DNA from: Pseudonocardia petroleophila
Lineage (GTDB): Bacteria; Actinomycetota; Actinomycetes; Mycobacteriales; Pseudonocardiaceae
Assembly (NCBI RefSeq): GCF_014235185.1
Contig: NZ_CP060131.1
Location: 2,735,501-2,799,500, forward strand
Length of the DNA: 64,000 nucleotides
Direction of reading: 5' to 3'
A program made the translations under genes and the position numbers. Under the pieces are notes generated by a model. It saw only the letters and a list, made by a program, of their open reading frames with translations, was not told the origin of the DNA and did not search any database. Positions 1 to 8,556 of this stretch are shown here, piece after piece; position 1 is the first letter of the stretch; each line of letters begins with the position of its first letter.

Positions 1-94
1 CGGGCCCCAGGAACCGCCCGTAGAACGCGACGATCCGGCGGTGCCGCCCGGGGATGCCGTGGTACATCGCGAGCGAGCGGACGACGCCCCGCAC
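1..94 (-). CDS. Possible FkbM-type methyltransferase, N-terminal fragment
   Basis: An open frame on the minus strand runs off the left edge of the window. About 31 residues are visible, including RSLAMYHGIPGRHRR and then VAFYGRFLGP. This resembles the segment just before the SAM-binding motif in FkbM-family methyltransferases, where a short basic stretch is followed by an aromatic-rich turn and 'PGD'. The catalytic domain lies outside the window, so the call rests on this short stretch only. The start could be the GTG at 94 or a TTG at 115, which would overlap the stop of the upstream DUF2231 gene and suggest one transcript with it. Confidence 0.45.
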   Translation of the reverse strand, partial: MRGVVRSLAMYHGIPGRHRRIVAFYGRFLGP

Positions 95-107
95 CCGGGC
101 GAGCCGG

Positions 108-554
108 CTAGCCAACGACGTCGCCCCACACCGCGGCGGCCCCGCTGTGCCCGGCGAGCACCACGGCCACGACCGCGACCCCCCCGGCGACCGCGGCCAG
201 CGCCCAGGCGATCCGCCCGCGGTCGCGGCGGGCCAGCAGGAACGCCGCGACGGCGAGCACCGCGAACGGCCACGCGGCGAACACGGTGAAGGTGCCGAAC
301 CGCTCGTGCTGCTCGATCACCGGCTCGAAGCCCGGGGTGATCTCGATGGCGTCCTCCAGCTGCTCGCCCGCCACCCGGGCCAGCAGCGCGGTCACGGCGC
401 CAGCGAGCGCCCCCGCCGCGACGAGCGGGCCGTACGGCCGCGCCCACGCCGGCCGCACCGCGACGGCGACCGCCCCCAGTGCGGCCAGCGGGAGCAGGAC
501 GACGACGGCGTGCACGAGCAGCGGATGGGCGGGGACGCCAGCGACGGAGAGCAC
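108..554 (-). CDS. DUF2231 family membrane protein
   Basis: A 148-residue integral membrane protein of unknown function. The N-terminus reads [20 protein letters not shown], the pattern of DUF2231 proteins (a Pro/His pair followed by a hydrophobic helix), and the C-terminus has the family's [10 protein letters not shown] motif. About four hydrophobic segments are visible (near residues 10-30, 38-60, 88-108 and 115-135), with a polar loop around [17 protein letters not shown]. The start is GTG; a -10-like GACAAT (minus strand, 566-561) lies 6 nt upstream, which would make the transcript leaderless. It is divergent from msrA. The family is often found near redox or heme proteins, but nothing here fixes a substrate. 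Confidence 0.75.
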   Translation of the reverse strand: MLSVAGVPAHPLLVHAVVVLLPLAALGAVAVAVRPAWARPYGPLVAAGALAGAVTALLARVAGEQLEDAIEITPGFEPVIEQHERFGTFTVFAAWPFAVLAVAAFLLARRDRGRIAWALAAVAGGVAVVAVVLAGHSGAAAVWGDVVG

Positions 555-633
555 CGCGGCATTGTCCTACGGAACATCGCCCGCTCCCGGGGCGTTCGGA
601 GTAGAGGTTCTTCGACATCTGGAGGTTCGCACC

Positions 634-1143
634 ATGTCCGAAACGGCCATCCTCGCCGGCGGCTGCTTCTGGGGCGCCCAGGAGCTGCTGCGCAAGCGGC
701 CCGGCGTCCTCTCGACGCGCGTCGGCTACTCCGGCGGCGACACCCCGAACGCCACCTACCGCAACCACGGCGACCACGCGGAGGCCGTCGAGGTCGTCTT
801 CGACCCCGAGGTCATCTCCTACCGCGCGATCCTGGAGTTCTTCTTCCAGATCCACGACCCGTCGACGAAGGACCGGCAGGGCAACGACATCGGTCGCAGC
901 TACCGCTCCGCGATCTACTACACCAGCGACGAGCAGAAGCAGGTCGCGCTCGACACGATCGCCGACGTCGACGCCTCGGGGATCTGGCCCGGCCGCGTCA
1001 CCACCGACGTCGAGCCCGCCGGCCCGTTCTGGGAGGCGGAGGAGGAGCACCAGGACTACCTGCAGAAGTCGCCCTACGGCTACACCTGCCACTACGTCCG
1101 CCCCGACTGGGTCCTGCCTCGCCGCGAGGCCACGGCCCGCTGA
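634..1143 (+). CDS. msrA: Peptide-methionine (S)-S-oxide reductase MsrA
   Basis: Cytosolic repair enzyme of 169 residues that reduces methionine-S-sulfoxide in proteins, using thioredoxin. The signature GGCFWG is at residues 9-14, with Cys11 as the catalytic cysteine. Other family blocks follow: GYSGG, the NHGDHAEAV segment that binds substrate, and the [20 protein letters not shown] segment. The C-terminus carries one further Cys in YGYTCHYV, a candidate resolving cysteine. The ATG at 634 is chosen because GGAGGT lies 7 nt upstream; the frame extends further upstream only through non-conserved sequence. Convergent with the LuxR-type gene, which ends 14 bp downstream. Confidence 0.95.
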   Translation: MSETAILAGGCFWGAQELLRKRPGVLSTRVGYSGGDTPNATYRNHGDHAEAVEVVFDPEVISYRAILEFFFQIHDPSTKDRQGNDIGRSYRSAIYYTSDEQKQVALDTIADVDASGIWPGRVTTDVEPAGPFWEAEEEHQDYLQKSPYGYTCHYVRPDWVLPRREATAR

Positions 1144-1157
1144 CGTCGGCGCCGCGC

Positions 1158-1979
1158 TCAGAGGAGACCGGCGGCCCGGGCGGCCACCACCGCCCGGCCC
1201 CGGTTGTTCACCCCGAGCTTGCGCATGGCGTTGTGCAGGTACGCCTTCACGGTGACGACGCCGATGCCCATCGCGACGGCGATCTCGGCGTTGGTCGATC
1301 CGACGGCGACCAGCCGCAGCGCCTCCCGCTCCCGGGGTGACAGCGCCGGGGCCCCGGCGGCGGGCTCCACCGGCCCTCCGGCCAGGTCGGTGTGGATGCG
1401 GGCCAGCCGGGCCCGCAGCAGCGGGTCGGCCGTGGAGCGGGCGAGCTCGGCGAGCTCGGCGAGCGCCGCTCCGGCGGCGTCGACGCGGCGGGCGGCTGGG
1501 GCCGGTGTCCCGGCCAGTGCCGCCAGGTCCCGCGCGAGGTGCGCGGCGACGACCCCCGCGTTGCGGACGGCGACGTCGCCGATGCGCCGGCTCTCGCGCG
1601 CCGCGCCGTAGAGGACCCCGCGCACCGCGCCGTGGACGACGACCGGGTACGCCATCACCGACGCCAGCTGCTCGCGCTCGACGACGGCCTGGTCGTAGTC
1701 GTGGGTGATGCCGGGCGTCGAGGCGTAGTCGCTGACCCGGCACGGGGCCGACCGGGCCATCGCGGCGCCGCCCAGCCCCCGCCCGGTGACGACGCGGACG
1801 CGCCGCAGCGAGTCGCCGAAGGTCCCGACCGTCCGGCTGATGGACAGCTGCAGCGCGCCCTGCTCCGACCGGGTGCTGCCCCCGAACACGACCGGCAGCC
1901 CGGTCGCGCTCCGGAGCTCGGCCAGGCGCCGGGGCAGGGCCGCGTCGAGGGCCCGGGACAGCGCGTCGTCGTCGATCAC
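1158..1979 (-). CDS. LuxR-type transcriptional regulator with GAF-like N-terminus
   Basis: A 273-residue DNA-binding regulator. The C-terminal 65 residues form a LuxR/NarL helix-turn-helix: LSPREREALRLVAVG, then STNAEIAVAMGIGVVTVKAYL and a helix ending in VNNRGRAVVAARAAGLL. The first ~160 residues resemble a GAF sensory domain (segment MIDDDALSRAL onward, with HDYDQAVVEREQLASVMAYPV as a central strand/helix pair); there is no receiver Asp motif, so it is not a classical response regulator. It is transcribed divergently from the MHS transporter at 2220 and is the likely regulator of it. The ligand is unknown. GTG start. Confidence 0.8.
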   Translation of the reverse strand: MIDDDALSRALDAALPRRLAELRSATGLPVVFGGSTRSEQGALQLSISRTVGTFGDSLRRVRVVTGRGLGGAAMARSAPCRVSDYASTPGITHDYDQAVVEREQLASVMAYPVVVHGAVRGVLYGAARESRRIGDVAVRNAGVVAAHLARDLAALAGTPAPAARRVDAAGAALAELAELARSTADPLLRARLARIHTDLAGGPVEPAAGAPALSPREREALRLVAVGSTNAEIAVAMGIGVVTVKAYLHNAMRKLGVNNRGRAVVAARAAGLL

Positions 1980-2008
1980 GGACTCCTTCGTCCTGACCAG
2001 GCGGTATC

Positions 2009-2070
2009 CACCCGAGGTGTCGTCGGGTGCAACGAGCGGCGCGTGTCGGCAGATGTCACCCGATCGGGCG
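2009..2070. promoter_or_regulatory. Repeated CACCCGA half-sites between regulator and transporter
   Basis: The 240-bp gap between the divergent LuxR-type gene and the MHS transporter contains three related sites. CACCCGA (2009-2015) and TCGGGTG (2023-2029) form a perfect inverted repeat with a 7-bp spacer, and CACCCGATCGGGCG (2057-2070) is a near-perfect palindrome of the same half-site. The clustering suggests an operator for the neighbouring regulator. The rest of the gap shows no gene. Confidence 0.45.
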
Positions 2071-2219
2071 GTTCCCGCACGTCAGCGGCCGGGCCGGGGC
2101 CCGGCGACCGGCTGCGGGAGTGCCGGGGCCTACCAACTTAGGTACGTGGGCCGCGTCACCCCGCCCGGCCGACCCCGTTGGGTCCACGACGTGCGCGTCG
2201 ACACGACGAGGAGCCCCCG

Positions 2220-3584
2220 ATGACCACACCCGCCACCACCGGGAAACCACCGGTGCCCCTGCGCCGCGTTGCGATGGCCAGCTGCGCCGGGACGACGATC
2301 GAGTTCTACGACTTCTTCATCTACGGGACGGCCGCCGCGCTGGTGTTCCCGAAGGTGTTCTTCCCGGCGCTGGGCTCGACCGCCGGCATCGTGGCCTCCT
2401 TCGCGACGTTCGCGGTGGCGTTCGTCGCCCGCCCGGTCGGGGCCGTCCTGTTCGGGCACTACGGCGACCGGATCGGTCGCAAGCGCACGCTCATCTCGAC
2501 GCTGCTGCTGATGGGCATCGCGACGGTGCTCATCGGCCTGCTGCCGGGCGCCGACACCATCGGCGTGGCCGCGCCGATCATCCTGGTGGCGCTGCGGTTC
2601 GCCCAGGGCTTCGCCGTCGGCGGGGAGTGGGCCGGGGCCACCCTGCTGACCGCGGAGTACGCGCCGCAGGGCAAGCGCGGCCTGTACGGGGTCTTCCCCC
2701 AGCTGGGCGCGGCGATCGCCTTCGCCCTGTCGAGCGGCACCTTCCTGGCGACCGGCCTGATCATGGGCGACACCGACGAGGCGTTCCTCGCCTACGGCTG
2801 GCGGATCCCGTTCCTGCTCTCGATCGTGCTGATCGGGGTGGGGCTCTACGTCCGCCTCAGCATCGAGGAGACCCCGGCCTTCACGGCCGCCCAGGCCGCG
2901 GCGGCCCGCTCGCCCCAGGCCGACACCCCGAGGAAGCTGCCGTTCCTCGACGTCGTCCGCAGCCAGCCGCGCGAGGTCCTGCTCTCCGCCGGTGCGCTGA
3001 CCATGCTGTTCGCGTTCTTCTACATGGGCACCGCCTACCTCACCAGCTACGCCACCAACCCGGACGGGCCGGGCCTGGCCCGGCCGGTCGTGCTGAGCAT
3101 CGGGATCGGCGCCGCCGTGGTCTTCGGCCTCGCGACCGTGGCCGCGGGCGTCCTGTCGGACCGGTTCGGCCGCCGCAACCTGATCATGACGTCCTGCGCG
3201 CTGGGCATCGTCTGGGCGCTGGTGCTCTTCCCGCTGATCGACACGGGCTCGCCGTGGGCGTTCGGGCTCGGCCTGACCGTGACGATGGTGATCTTCGCGA
3301 TCTCCTACGGCCCGGCCGGGTCGTTCCTGCCCGAGCTGTTCAGCGCCCGGCACCGCTACACCGGGGCCGGGCTGGGCTACAACCTCGCCGGCGTCCTCGG
3401 CGGTGCGATCCCGCCGCTGCTGGCCCCCGGGCTCACCGCGTCGTTCGGCAGCATCGCGATCGGCGTCATGCTCTCCGTGACCGGTGTGCTGTCGCTGGTG
3501 TGCACCTACGCGCTGGCCGAGACGCGCCACCGCCGCCTGGAGCACGAGCAGGTGGCCGGAGCGTCGGAGACCGCCTCGGTCTGA
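2220..3584 (+). CDS. MHS-family (ProP/ShiA-like) metabolite:H+ symporter
   Basis: A 454-residue 12-TM major facilitator superfamily transporter of the metabolite:H+ symporter family, whose members carry organic acids, shikimate or betaines. Family signs are the N-terminal ASCAGTTIEFYDFFIYGTAA segment, the loop 2-3 motif GHYGDRIGRKRTL, and the RFAQGFAVGGEWAGA block in TM4-5. A second, weaker copy of the loop motif, SDRFGRRN, begins the second six-helix half. The ATG at 2220 starts the conserved part; a longer frame back to 2178 exists but has no conservation. The substrate cannot be read from sequence. Divergent from the LuxR-type regulator with candidate operators between them. Confidence 0.88.
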   Translation: MTTPATTGKPPVPLRRVAMASCAGTTIEFYDFFIYGTAAALVFPKVFFPALGSTAGIVASFATFAVAFVARPVGAVLFGHYGDRIGRKRTLISTLLLMGIATVLIGLLPGADTIGVAAPIILVALRFAQGFAVGGEWAGATLLTAEYAPQGKRGLYGVFPQLGAAIAFALSSGTFLATGLIMGDTDEAFLAYGWRIPFLLSIVLIGVGLYVRLSIEETPAFTAAQAAAARSPQADTPRKLPFLDVVRSQPREVLLSAGALTMLFAFFYMGTAYLTSYATNPDGPGLARPVVLSIGIGAAVVFGLATVAAGVLSDRFGRRNLIMTSCALGIVWALVLFPLIDTGSPWAFGLGLTVTMVIFAISYGPAGSFLPELFSARHRYTGAGLGYNLAGVLGGAIPPLLAPGLTASFGSIAIGVMLSVTGVLSLVCTYALAETRHRRLEHEQVAGASETASV

Positions 3585-3600
3585 CCCCGCAGGGCCCAAA

Positions 3601-3631
3601 CCGCCCGTCACCGTCCACCGGTGGCGGGCGG
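3601..3631 (+). terminator. Hairpin terminator downstream of the MHS transporter
   Basis: CCGCCCG (3601-3607) pairs with CGGGCGG (3625-3631), a T.G wobble follows, and CACCG pairs with CGGTG inside, giving a 13-bp stem with a 5-nt loop. There is no T-tract, as is common for actinobacterial terminators. It lies 17 bp after the transporter stop and ahead of the convergent tRNA gene. Confidence 0.6.
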
Positions 3632-3696
3632 TCGGCGTGTGCGGGGAACGACCGCGACGGTCGGGGCCGCGGACGAGGACCGGGCCCGGTACGGGA

Positions 3697-3771
3697 TGGT
3701 GCCCCCGGCAGGATTCGAACCTGCGCTTTCGCCTCCGGAGGGCGACGCTCTATCCCCTGAGCTACGGGGGC
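3697..3771 (-). tRNA. tRNA-Arg (anticodon CCG)
   Basis: Read on the minus strand, the acceptor strand GCCCCCG pairs with CGGGGGC. The D-arm is GCTC...GAGC, the anticodon stem is TCGCC/GGCGA around the 7-nt loop CTCCGGA (anticodon CCG, reading CGG codons), and the T-arm is GCAGG-TTCGAAT-CCTGC. The discriminator A at 3700 is followed by encoded CCA (3699-3697). CGG is a heavily used Arg codon in this window. Confidence 0.96.
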
Positions 3772-3803
3772 TCGGGTACGTCGAGCCTAGCGCACCCGCC
3801 CGG

Positions 3804-4502
3804 TCACAACGGCAGGGGAGTCCCGCCGCGCTCGACGAGCAGCTGGCGCAGGTAGTCGGCCTCCGACGCCTGCGAGCCGAGCATCTGCGCGACCAGGCTG
3901 CGGACCTGCGGGACCGCCGCGTTGTCGGCCGCGTAGCGGAGCATCTCGGCCCCGCCCTCGTGGTGGCGCAGCATGAGCTGGAGGAACAGCACGTCGAGTT
4001 CGGGGCCGGTGGCGGCGCGCAGCGCGTCGAGGTCGGCCGGGGAGGCCATCCCCGGCATCGTCGTGACGACGCCGGTCGCCGCGTCCGTGTGCCCGTGCCC
4101 GCCGGGGACGCCGGCCATCCACCCCATGTACCCGCCGATCGGCAGGGCCGGGGCGTCCCACAGGGCCAGCCAGCCCTGCATCTGGCCGACCTGGTTGTTC
4201 TGCGTCTTCTCGATGTCGGTGGCGATCTGGGCGAGGACGGGGTCGACGGTGTGGTCGCGCTCCCAGCTCGCCATCTCGACGGCCTGCAGGTGGTGCACCG
4301 ACATGTCCTGCGAGAACCCGACGTCGACCGGCCCCGGCTCCGGGGTCGACGACCCGGGCAGGCCCAGCAGCAGGCCACCCGCGGCGCCGAGCAGCAGGAG
4401 CCCGACCACCGCGACGACGGCGACGAACGGCCGCACCCACCGCGCCTCGCCGCGCCCGGTGGGCGGCGGCGAGGTCGCGGTCGGCGGGGCGGAGACGGTC
4501 AC
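3804..4502 (-). CDS. DUF305 domain membrane-anchored protein
   Basis: A 232-residue protein with a short Pro-rich cytoplasmic start, one TM helix at about residues 22-45 (rich in V, L, A, G), and an extracytoplasmic DUF305 domain. The domain has two His motifs: QDMSVHHLQAVEM near residue 65 and LMLRHHEGGAEM near residue 180, which are the paired HH motifs typical of the family. A Met/His-rich loop (MAGVPGGHGHTD...MPGMA) lies between them. Such motifs fit metal, possibly copper, binding, but this is inference. The GTG start overlaps the DUF3105 stop by 4 nt (GTGA), so the two proteins are translationally coupled. Confidence 0.85.
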   Translation of the reverse strand: MTVSAPPTATSPPPTGRGEARWVRPFVAVVAVVGLLLLGAAGGLLLGLPGSSTPEPGPVDVGFSQDMSVHHLQAVEMASWERDHTVDPVLAQIATDIEKTQNNQVGQMQGWLALWDAPALPIGGYMGWMAGVPGGHGHTDAATGVVTTMPGMASPADLDALRAATGPELDVLFLQLMLRHHEGGAEMLRYAADNAAVPQVRSLVAQMLGSQASEADYLRQLLVERGGTPLPL

Positions 4503-5281
4503 GATCCCGCGTCGGGGGTGACGGCGTCGGTGCCCGCGGCGGTCTCGGGCTGCGACCCCGGGGTGCCGGGGGCGGGGGGCGCGGCGAACGGCGGCGGGTC
4601 GGTCCGCACGAAGCCGCCGGGCCCGACCTCCTCGCAGCTCGCGCCGGGCTCCGGGTGGGTGTTGCGGTTGACGCGCAGCGCGGTGACGAACTGGTCGATC
4701 CGCGGGTCGTTGACGTCGGTGAGCTTCAGCTGGTGGCCCCAGGACTGCAGCGAGAACGGGGAGTCCATGCCCGGGTAGGGCGACATGACCATGTACGACT
4801 GGCCGTCGACCTTCGCCCGCAGCGTGTCGAGCGCGGCCCCGGAGACCTGCTCGGGGTCGTAGGTGATCCACACCGCGCCGTGCTCCAGTGAGTGCACGAG
4901 GTTCTCGCTGCGCACCGGCTGGTCGTACACGACGCCGTTGCACGCCGCCCACACCGCGTCGTGCGCGCCGCCGAAGGGCGGGCTGTTGGTGTAGGCGACC
5001 TGCGTGACGGGATCCACGTGCTGCCCGCCGGTGTACTCGACGACCTGGACGCCCTCGATCTGCGTCGACGGGTCGGGGTTCTCCGCGGTGGGGGTGAACG
5101 GCGCGAGCGCGGAGAGGCGCTCGGCGTTGGCCTGGTTCTGGACGAACGCGTAGCCGAAGACGGCCCCCGCGAACACCACCACGGCGACCACCCCCGCGAT
5201 CAGGCCCCACGGGGTCGACCGCCGGGTCACGACCGCGGCCCGCGCGTTGCGCACCGCCTTGCTGTTCTTGCCGCTGACCAT
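4499..5281 (-). CDS. DUF3105 family membrane-anchored protein
   Basis: About 260 residues: a basic N-terminus, one TM helix (around residues 25-48, GLIAGVVAVVVFAGAVFGYAF), and a DUF3105 extracytoplasmic domain. Conserved family features are HVDPVTQVAYTNSPPFGGAH, then LVHSLEHGAVWITYDP with a His pair, and the SPYPGM segment; the C-terminal tail is Pro/Ala-rich. The partner gene downstream is DUF305, a recurrent pairing in actinobacteria. The ATG at 5281 is preferred because GGTGGGACGG lies just upstream; an ATG at 5296 would add five residues. The function is unknown; the histidines suggest metal binding. Confidence 0.82.
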   Translation of the reverse strand: MVSGKNSKAVRNARAAVVTRRSTPWGLIAGVVAVVVFAGAVFGYAFVQNQANAERLSALAPFTPTAENPDPSTQIEGVQVVEYTGGQHVDPVTQVAYTNSPPFGGAHDAVWAACNGVVYDQPVRSENLVHSLEHGAVWITYDPEQVSGAALDTLRAKVDGQSYMVMSPYPGMDSPFSLQSWGHQLKLTDVNDPRIDQFVTALRVNRNTHPEPGASCEEVGPGGFVRTDPPPFAAPPAPGTPGSQPETAAGTDAVTPDAGS

Positions 5282-5300
5282 GAACCGTCCCACCATCACG

Positions 5301-5324
5301 CGTCCGGGTGCCGTCACCCGGACG
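5301..5324. repeat. Perfect 10-bp inverted repeat in the DUF3105 5' region
   Basis: CGTCCGGGTG (5301-5310) and CACCCGGACG (5315-5324) are perfect complements separated by CCGT. On the minus strand this lies just before the DUF3105 start, in the transcribed leader if the promoter at about 5346-5341 is used. It could be an mRNA hairpin or an operator. Confidence 0.6.
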
Positions 5325-5339
5325 GCCCTTGCGGCCCCC

Positions 5340-5389
5340 GAGTCTAGGAGCGGTGCCTGAGAAACCGATGAGCAGCACCTCCTAGACTC
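5340..5389. promoter_or_regulatory. Symmetric divergent promoters for argS and DUF3105
   Basis: GAGTCTAGGAG (5340-5350) and CTCCTAGACTC (5379-5389) form a perfect 11-bp inverted repeat 28 bp apart. Each arm holds a TAGACT -10 box pointing outward: 5383-5388 toward argS, 6 nt before its GTG, and 5346-5341 on the minus strand toward DUF3105. The argS transcript would be leaderless. No good -35 box is seen for either. Confidence 0.6.
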
Positions 5390-5394
5390 AGCCG

Positions 5395-7038
5395 GTGACT
5401 CCCGCCCAGCTCGCCGACCTGGTCCGCACGACAGCGACCGAGGTCCTCACGACGCGCGGCCTGGACGTCGCGGCGCTGCCCGACGACGTCGGTGTCGAGC
5501 GCCCCCGCAACCCCGAACACGGCGACTACTCCACCAACGTCGCCATGCGCACCGCGAAGAAGGCCGGGGTCGCGCCGCGCGACCTCGCGACCTGGCTGGT
5601 GGAGGCCCTCGGCACCCGCGAGGGCATCGCGTCGGCCGAGATCGCCGGCCCCGGCTTCATCAACCTGCGCCTCGCGGCCGACGCCCAGGGCGCCGTCGTC
5701 GGCGAGGTGCTCGCGGCGGGGCCCGCCTACGGCACCGGCGACGAGCACGCCGCGCGCACCGTCAACCTGGAGTTCGTCTCGGCCAACCCGACCGGGCCGC
5801 TGCACCTGGGCCACACCCGCTGGGCCGCCGTCGGCGACGCGCTGGGCCGGGTGCTGGCCGCGCGGGGCGCGAAGGTCACCCGCGAGTACTACTTCAACGA
5901 CGCGGGCGGCCAGATCGACCGGTTCGTCGCCTCCCTGGTGGCCGCGGCCGAGGGGAGGCCGACGCCCGAGGGCGGCTACGGCGGCGCCTACATCGGGGAG
6001 ATCGCCGCGCAGGTGCTGGCCGCGGAGCCGGGTGCGCTCACCGATCCCGACCGCGACGAGGTGTTCCGCCGGATCGGCGTCGAGCTGATGTTCGACGAGA
6101 TCAAGCGCGCCCTGCACGCCTTCGGCACCGACTTCGACGTGTGGTTCCACGAGAAGTCGCTGCACGACTCCGGCGCCGTCGACACCGCGGTGCAGCGGCT
6201 CAAGGACTCCGGCAACCTCTACTTCGCCGACGGCGCGTGGTGGCTGCGCTCCACCGACGAGGGCGACGACAAGGACCGCCCCGTCATCAAGAGCGACGGC
6301 AAGCCCGCCTACATCGCCGGCGACCTCGCCTACTACCTCGACAAGCGCGCCCGCGGCTTCGACCTGTGCATCTACATGCTCGGAGCCGACCACCACGGCT
6401 ACATCGCCCGGCTGCGCGCGGCCGCGGCCGCGTTCGGCGACGACCCGGACACCGTCGAGGTGCTCATCGGGCAGCTCGTGCGGCTGTTCAAGGACGGCCA
6501 GATGCTCAAGATGAGCAAGCGCGCCGGCACCGCGGTGAGCATGGACGACCTGGTGGAGTTCGTCGGCGTCGACGCGGCCCGGTACTCGTTGATCCGCAGC
6601 TCGATCGACTCGGTGCTCGACCTCGACCTCGACGTCCTGTCGAAGCGCAGCAACGACAACCCCGTGTTCTACGTCCAGTACGCGCACGCGCGGCTGGCCT
6701 CGCTCGCCCGCAACGCCGCCGACCTCGGCATGGAGCCCGGCGCCGCCTACGGCCTGCTGGAGCACCCGCGCGAGGGCGACCTGATCCGCACGATCGGCGA
6801 GTTCCCCGCGGTCGTCCGCTCGGCCGCGGAGCTGCGCGAGCCGCACCGCGTCGCGCGCTACCTGGAGACGCTCGCCGCGGCCTACCACAAGTTCTACGAC
6901 GCCTGCCGCGTCCTGCCGATGGGCGACGAGGAGGTCTCCGACCTGCACCGGGCGCGTCTCGCGCTGTGCGTCGCGGCCCGCCAGGTCCTGGCCAACGGCC
7001 TCGACCTGCTGGGCGTGAGCGCGCCGGAGCGGATGTGA
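5395..7038 (+). CDS. argS: Arginyl-tRNA synthetase
   Basis: Class I aminoacyl-tRNA synthetase (547 residues) that charges tRNA-Arg with arginine. The N-terminal Add-1 domain precedes the catalytic core, which has the HIGH-type motif as HLGH in [14 protein letters not shown] (about residue 140) and the KMSK motif in [13 protein letters not shown] (about residue 373). A C-terminal DALR anticodon-binding domain ends the protein. The length matches the family. The GTG start at 5395 follows a -10 box by 6 nt. It heads the argS-lysA-hom-thrC-thrB cluster, a common actinobacterial arrangement. Its stop overlaps the lysA ATG by one base (TGATG). Confidence 0.97.
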   Translation: MTPAQLADLVRTTATEVLTTRGLDVAALPDDVGVERPRNPEHGDYSTNVAMRTAKKAGVAPRDLATWLVEALGTREGIASAEIAGPGFINLRLAADAQGAVVGEVLAAGPAYGTGDEHAARTVNLEFVSANPTGPLHLGHTRWAAVGDALGRVLAARGAKVTREYYFNDAGGQIDRFVASLVAAAEGRPTPEGGYGGAYIGEIAAQVLAAEPGALTDPDRDEVFRRIGVELMFDEIKRALHAFGTDFDVWFHEKSLHDSGAVDTAVQRLKDSGNLYFADGAWWLRSTDEGDDKDRPVIKSDGKPAYIAGDLAYYLDKRARGFDLCIYMLGADHHGYIARLRAAAAAFGDDPDTVEVLIGQLVRLFKDGQMLKMSKRAGTAVSMDDLVEFVGVDAARYSLIRSSIDSVLDLDLDVLSKRSNDNPVFYVQYAHARLASLARNAADLGMEPGAAYGLLEHPREGDLIRTIGEFPAVVRSAAELREPHRVARYLETLAAAYHKFYDACRVLPMGDEEVSDLHRARLALCVAARQVLANGLDLLGVSAPERM

Positions 7039-8480
7039 TGAGGGCCCACCCCGCCGGTCCGCTGCACGCGGGCATCTCGGCGCCGCCCGAGACGGCCGGC
7101 CCGCGCCCCGACGGCGCCGACGGCCTCGACGAGCTGGCGCCGTCGGTGTGGCCGCGGGGCGCCGCGCGCGGGGCCGGCGGGGCGCTGGAGATCGCCGGGC
7201 TCGACGTCCGCGACCTCGCCGCCGAGTACGGCACCCCGCTGTTCGTGATCGACGAGGACGACTTCCGCTCGCGCGCGGCGGAGTTCGCCTCCGCGTTCGG
7301 GGCGGCGTCGGTCCACTACGCGGCGAAGGCGTTCCTGTCCGTCGAGGTCGCGCGCTGGGTGGCGCAGGAGGGCCTCTCGCTCGACGTCGCGAGCGGCGGC
7401 GAGCTGGCCGTCGCGCTGCACGCCGGGTTCCCGGCCGAGCGGATCGCGGTGCACGGCAACAACAAGTCCACCGAGGAGCTGACGGTCGCGGTCGAGGCGG
7501 GCGTCGGCCGGGTCGTGATCGACTCCTTCCACGAGATCGCCCGGCTCGACGCGATCGCCACCGACCGCGGCGTGGTCACGCCGGTGATGATCCGGCTGAC
7601 GGTCGGGGTCGAGGCGCACACGCACGAGTTCATCGCCACCGCCCACGAGGACCAGAAGTTCGGGTTCTCCATCGCCGGGGGCGAGTCGAGCGCGGCGGCC
7701 GAGGCCGCGCGGCGCGTGCTGCGCTCGCCGGGCCTGTCGCTGGTGGGCCTGCACAGCCACATCGGCAGCCAGATCTTCGACACCGAGGGCTTCGAGGTGG
7801 CCGCGCACCGCGTCGTGCGCTTCCTCGCCGCGCTGCACAAGGAGCACGGCGGCGACGCGCTGGCCGCGCTCACCACGCTCGACCTCGGCGGCGGCTTCGG
7901 CATCGCCTACCGCGCGGGGGAGACGCCGCTCGACGTCGGGGAGCTGGCCGACGAGCTGCGCGGCATCGTCGAGAAGGAGTGCCACGCCGAGGGGCTCGAC
8001 GTGCCCGAGATCGCCGTCGAGCCCGGCCGCGCGATCGCCGGTCCCGGCACCGTCACGCTCTACGAGGTCGGCACCCTCAAGGACGTGCCCCTCGGCGGTG
8101 CGACGGGCCGCCGCTACGTGAGCGTCGACGGCGGGATGAGCGACAACATCCGCACCGCGCTCTACGACGCGGTGTACGACTGCCGGCTGGTCTCGCGGTC
8201 CTCCGAGCGCGACGGCAGCGGCGAGGCCGTGCTCTCGCGCGTCGTCGGCAAGCACTGCGAGAGCGGCGACATCGTCGTGCGCGACTGCTGGCTGCCCGCC
8301 GACCTCGCCCCGGGCGACCTGCTCGGCGTCGCGGCCACCGGCGCGTACTGCTACTCGATGGCCAGTTCCTACAACCGCCTGCCCCGGCCTGCGGTCGTCG
8401 CGGTGCGCGCGGGGCGGGCCCGGGTGATCCTGCGGCGGGAGACGCCGGAGGACCAGTTCCGGCTGGAGGTCGGGCCGTGA
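7038..8480 (+). CDS. lysA: Diaminopimelate decarboxylase
   Basis: PLP enzyme that decarboxylates meso-diaminopimelate to L-lysine, the last step of lysine synthesis. It has the alanine-racemase-fold barrel with the PLP lysine in HYAAKAF (about residue 97), then [10 protein letters not shown], the [11 protein letters not shown] phosphate region, and the C-terminal [15 protein letters not shown] segment (here [13 protein letters not shown]) that completes the active site from the partner subunit. At 480 residues it is slightly longer than the mycobacterial enzyme because of a non-conserved N-terminal ~45 residues; a later start is possible. The TGATG overlap with argS supports the ATG at 7038. 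Confidence 0.96.
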   Translation: MRAHPAGPLHAGISAPPETAGPRPDGADGLDELAPSVWPRGAARGAGGALEIAGLDVRDLAAEYGTPLFVIDEDDFRSRAAEFASAFGAASVHYAAKAFLSVEVARWVAQEGLSLDVASGGELAVALHAGFPAERIAVHGNNKSTEELTVAVEAGVGRVVIDSFHEIARLDAIATDRGVVTPVMIRLTVGVEAHTHEFIATAHEDQKFGFSIAGGESSAAAEAARRVLRSPGLSLVGLHSHIGSQIFDTEGFEVAAHRVVRFLAALHKEHGGDALAALTTLDLGGGFGIAYRAGETPLDVGELADELRGIVEKECHAEGLDVPEIAVEPGRAIAGPGTVTLYEVGTLKDVPLGGATGRRYVSVDGGMSDNIRTALYDAVYDCRLVSRSSERDGSGEAVLSRVVGKHCESGDIVVRDCWLPADLAPGDLLGVAATGAYCYSMASSYNRLPRPAVVAVRAGRARVILRRETPEDQFRLEVGP

Positions 8481-8556
8481 GACCCGTCACGCGCGCGGAC
8501 CGCCCCGGTGCCCGGCACCGGACCATGAGCCCACTGTCGTCAGCGAGGAGTCCTCA

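Noticed and set aside
286..633. An N-terminal extension of MsrA back to 286
   Set aside because: The extra ~116 codons overlap the DUF2231 gene on the other strand and are not MsrA-like; GGAGGT marks the ATG at 634.
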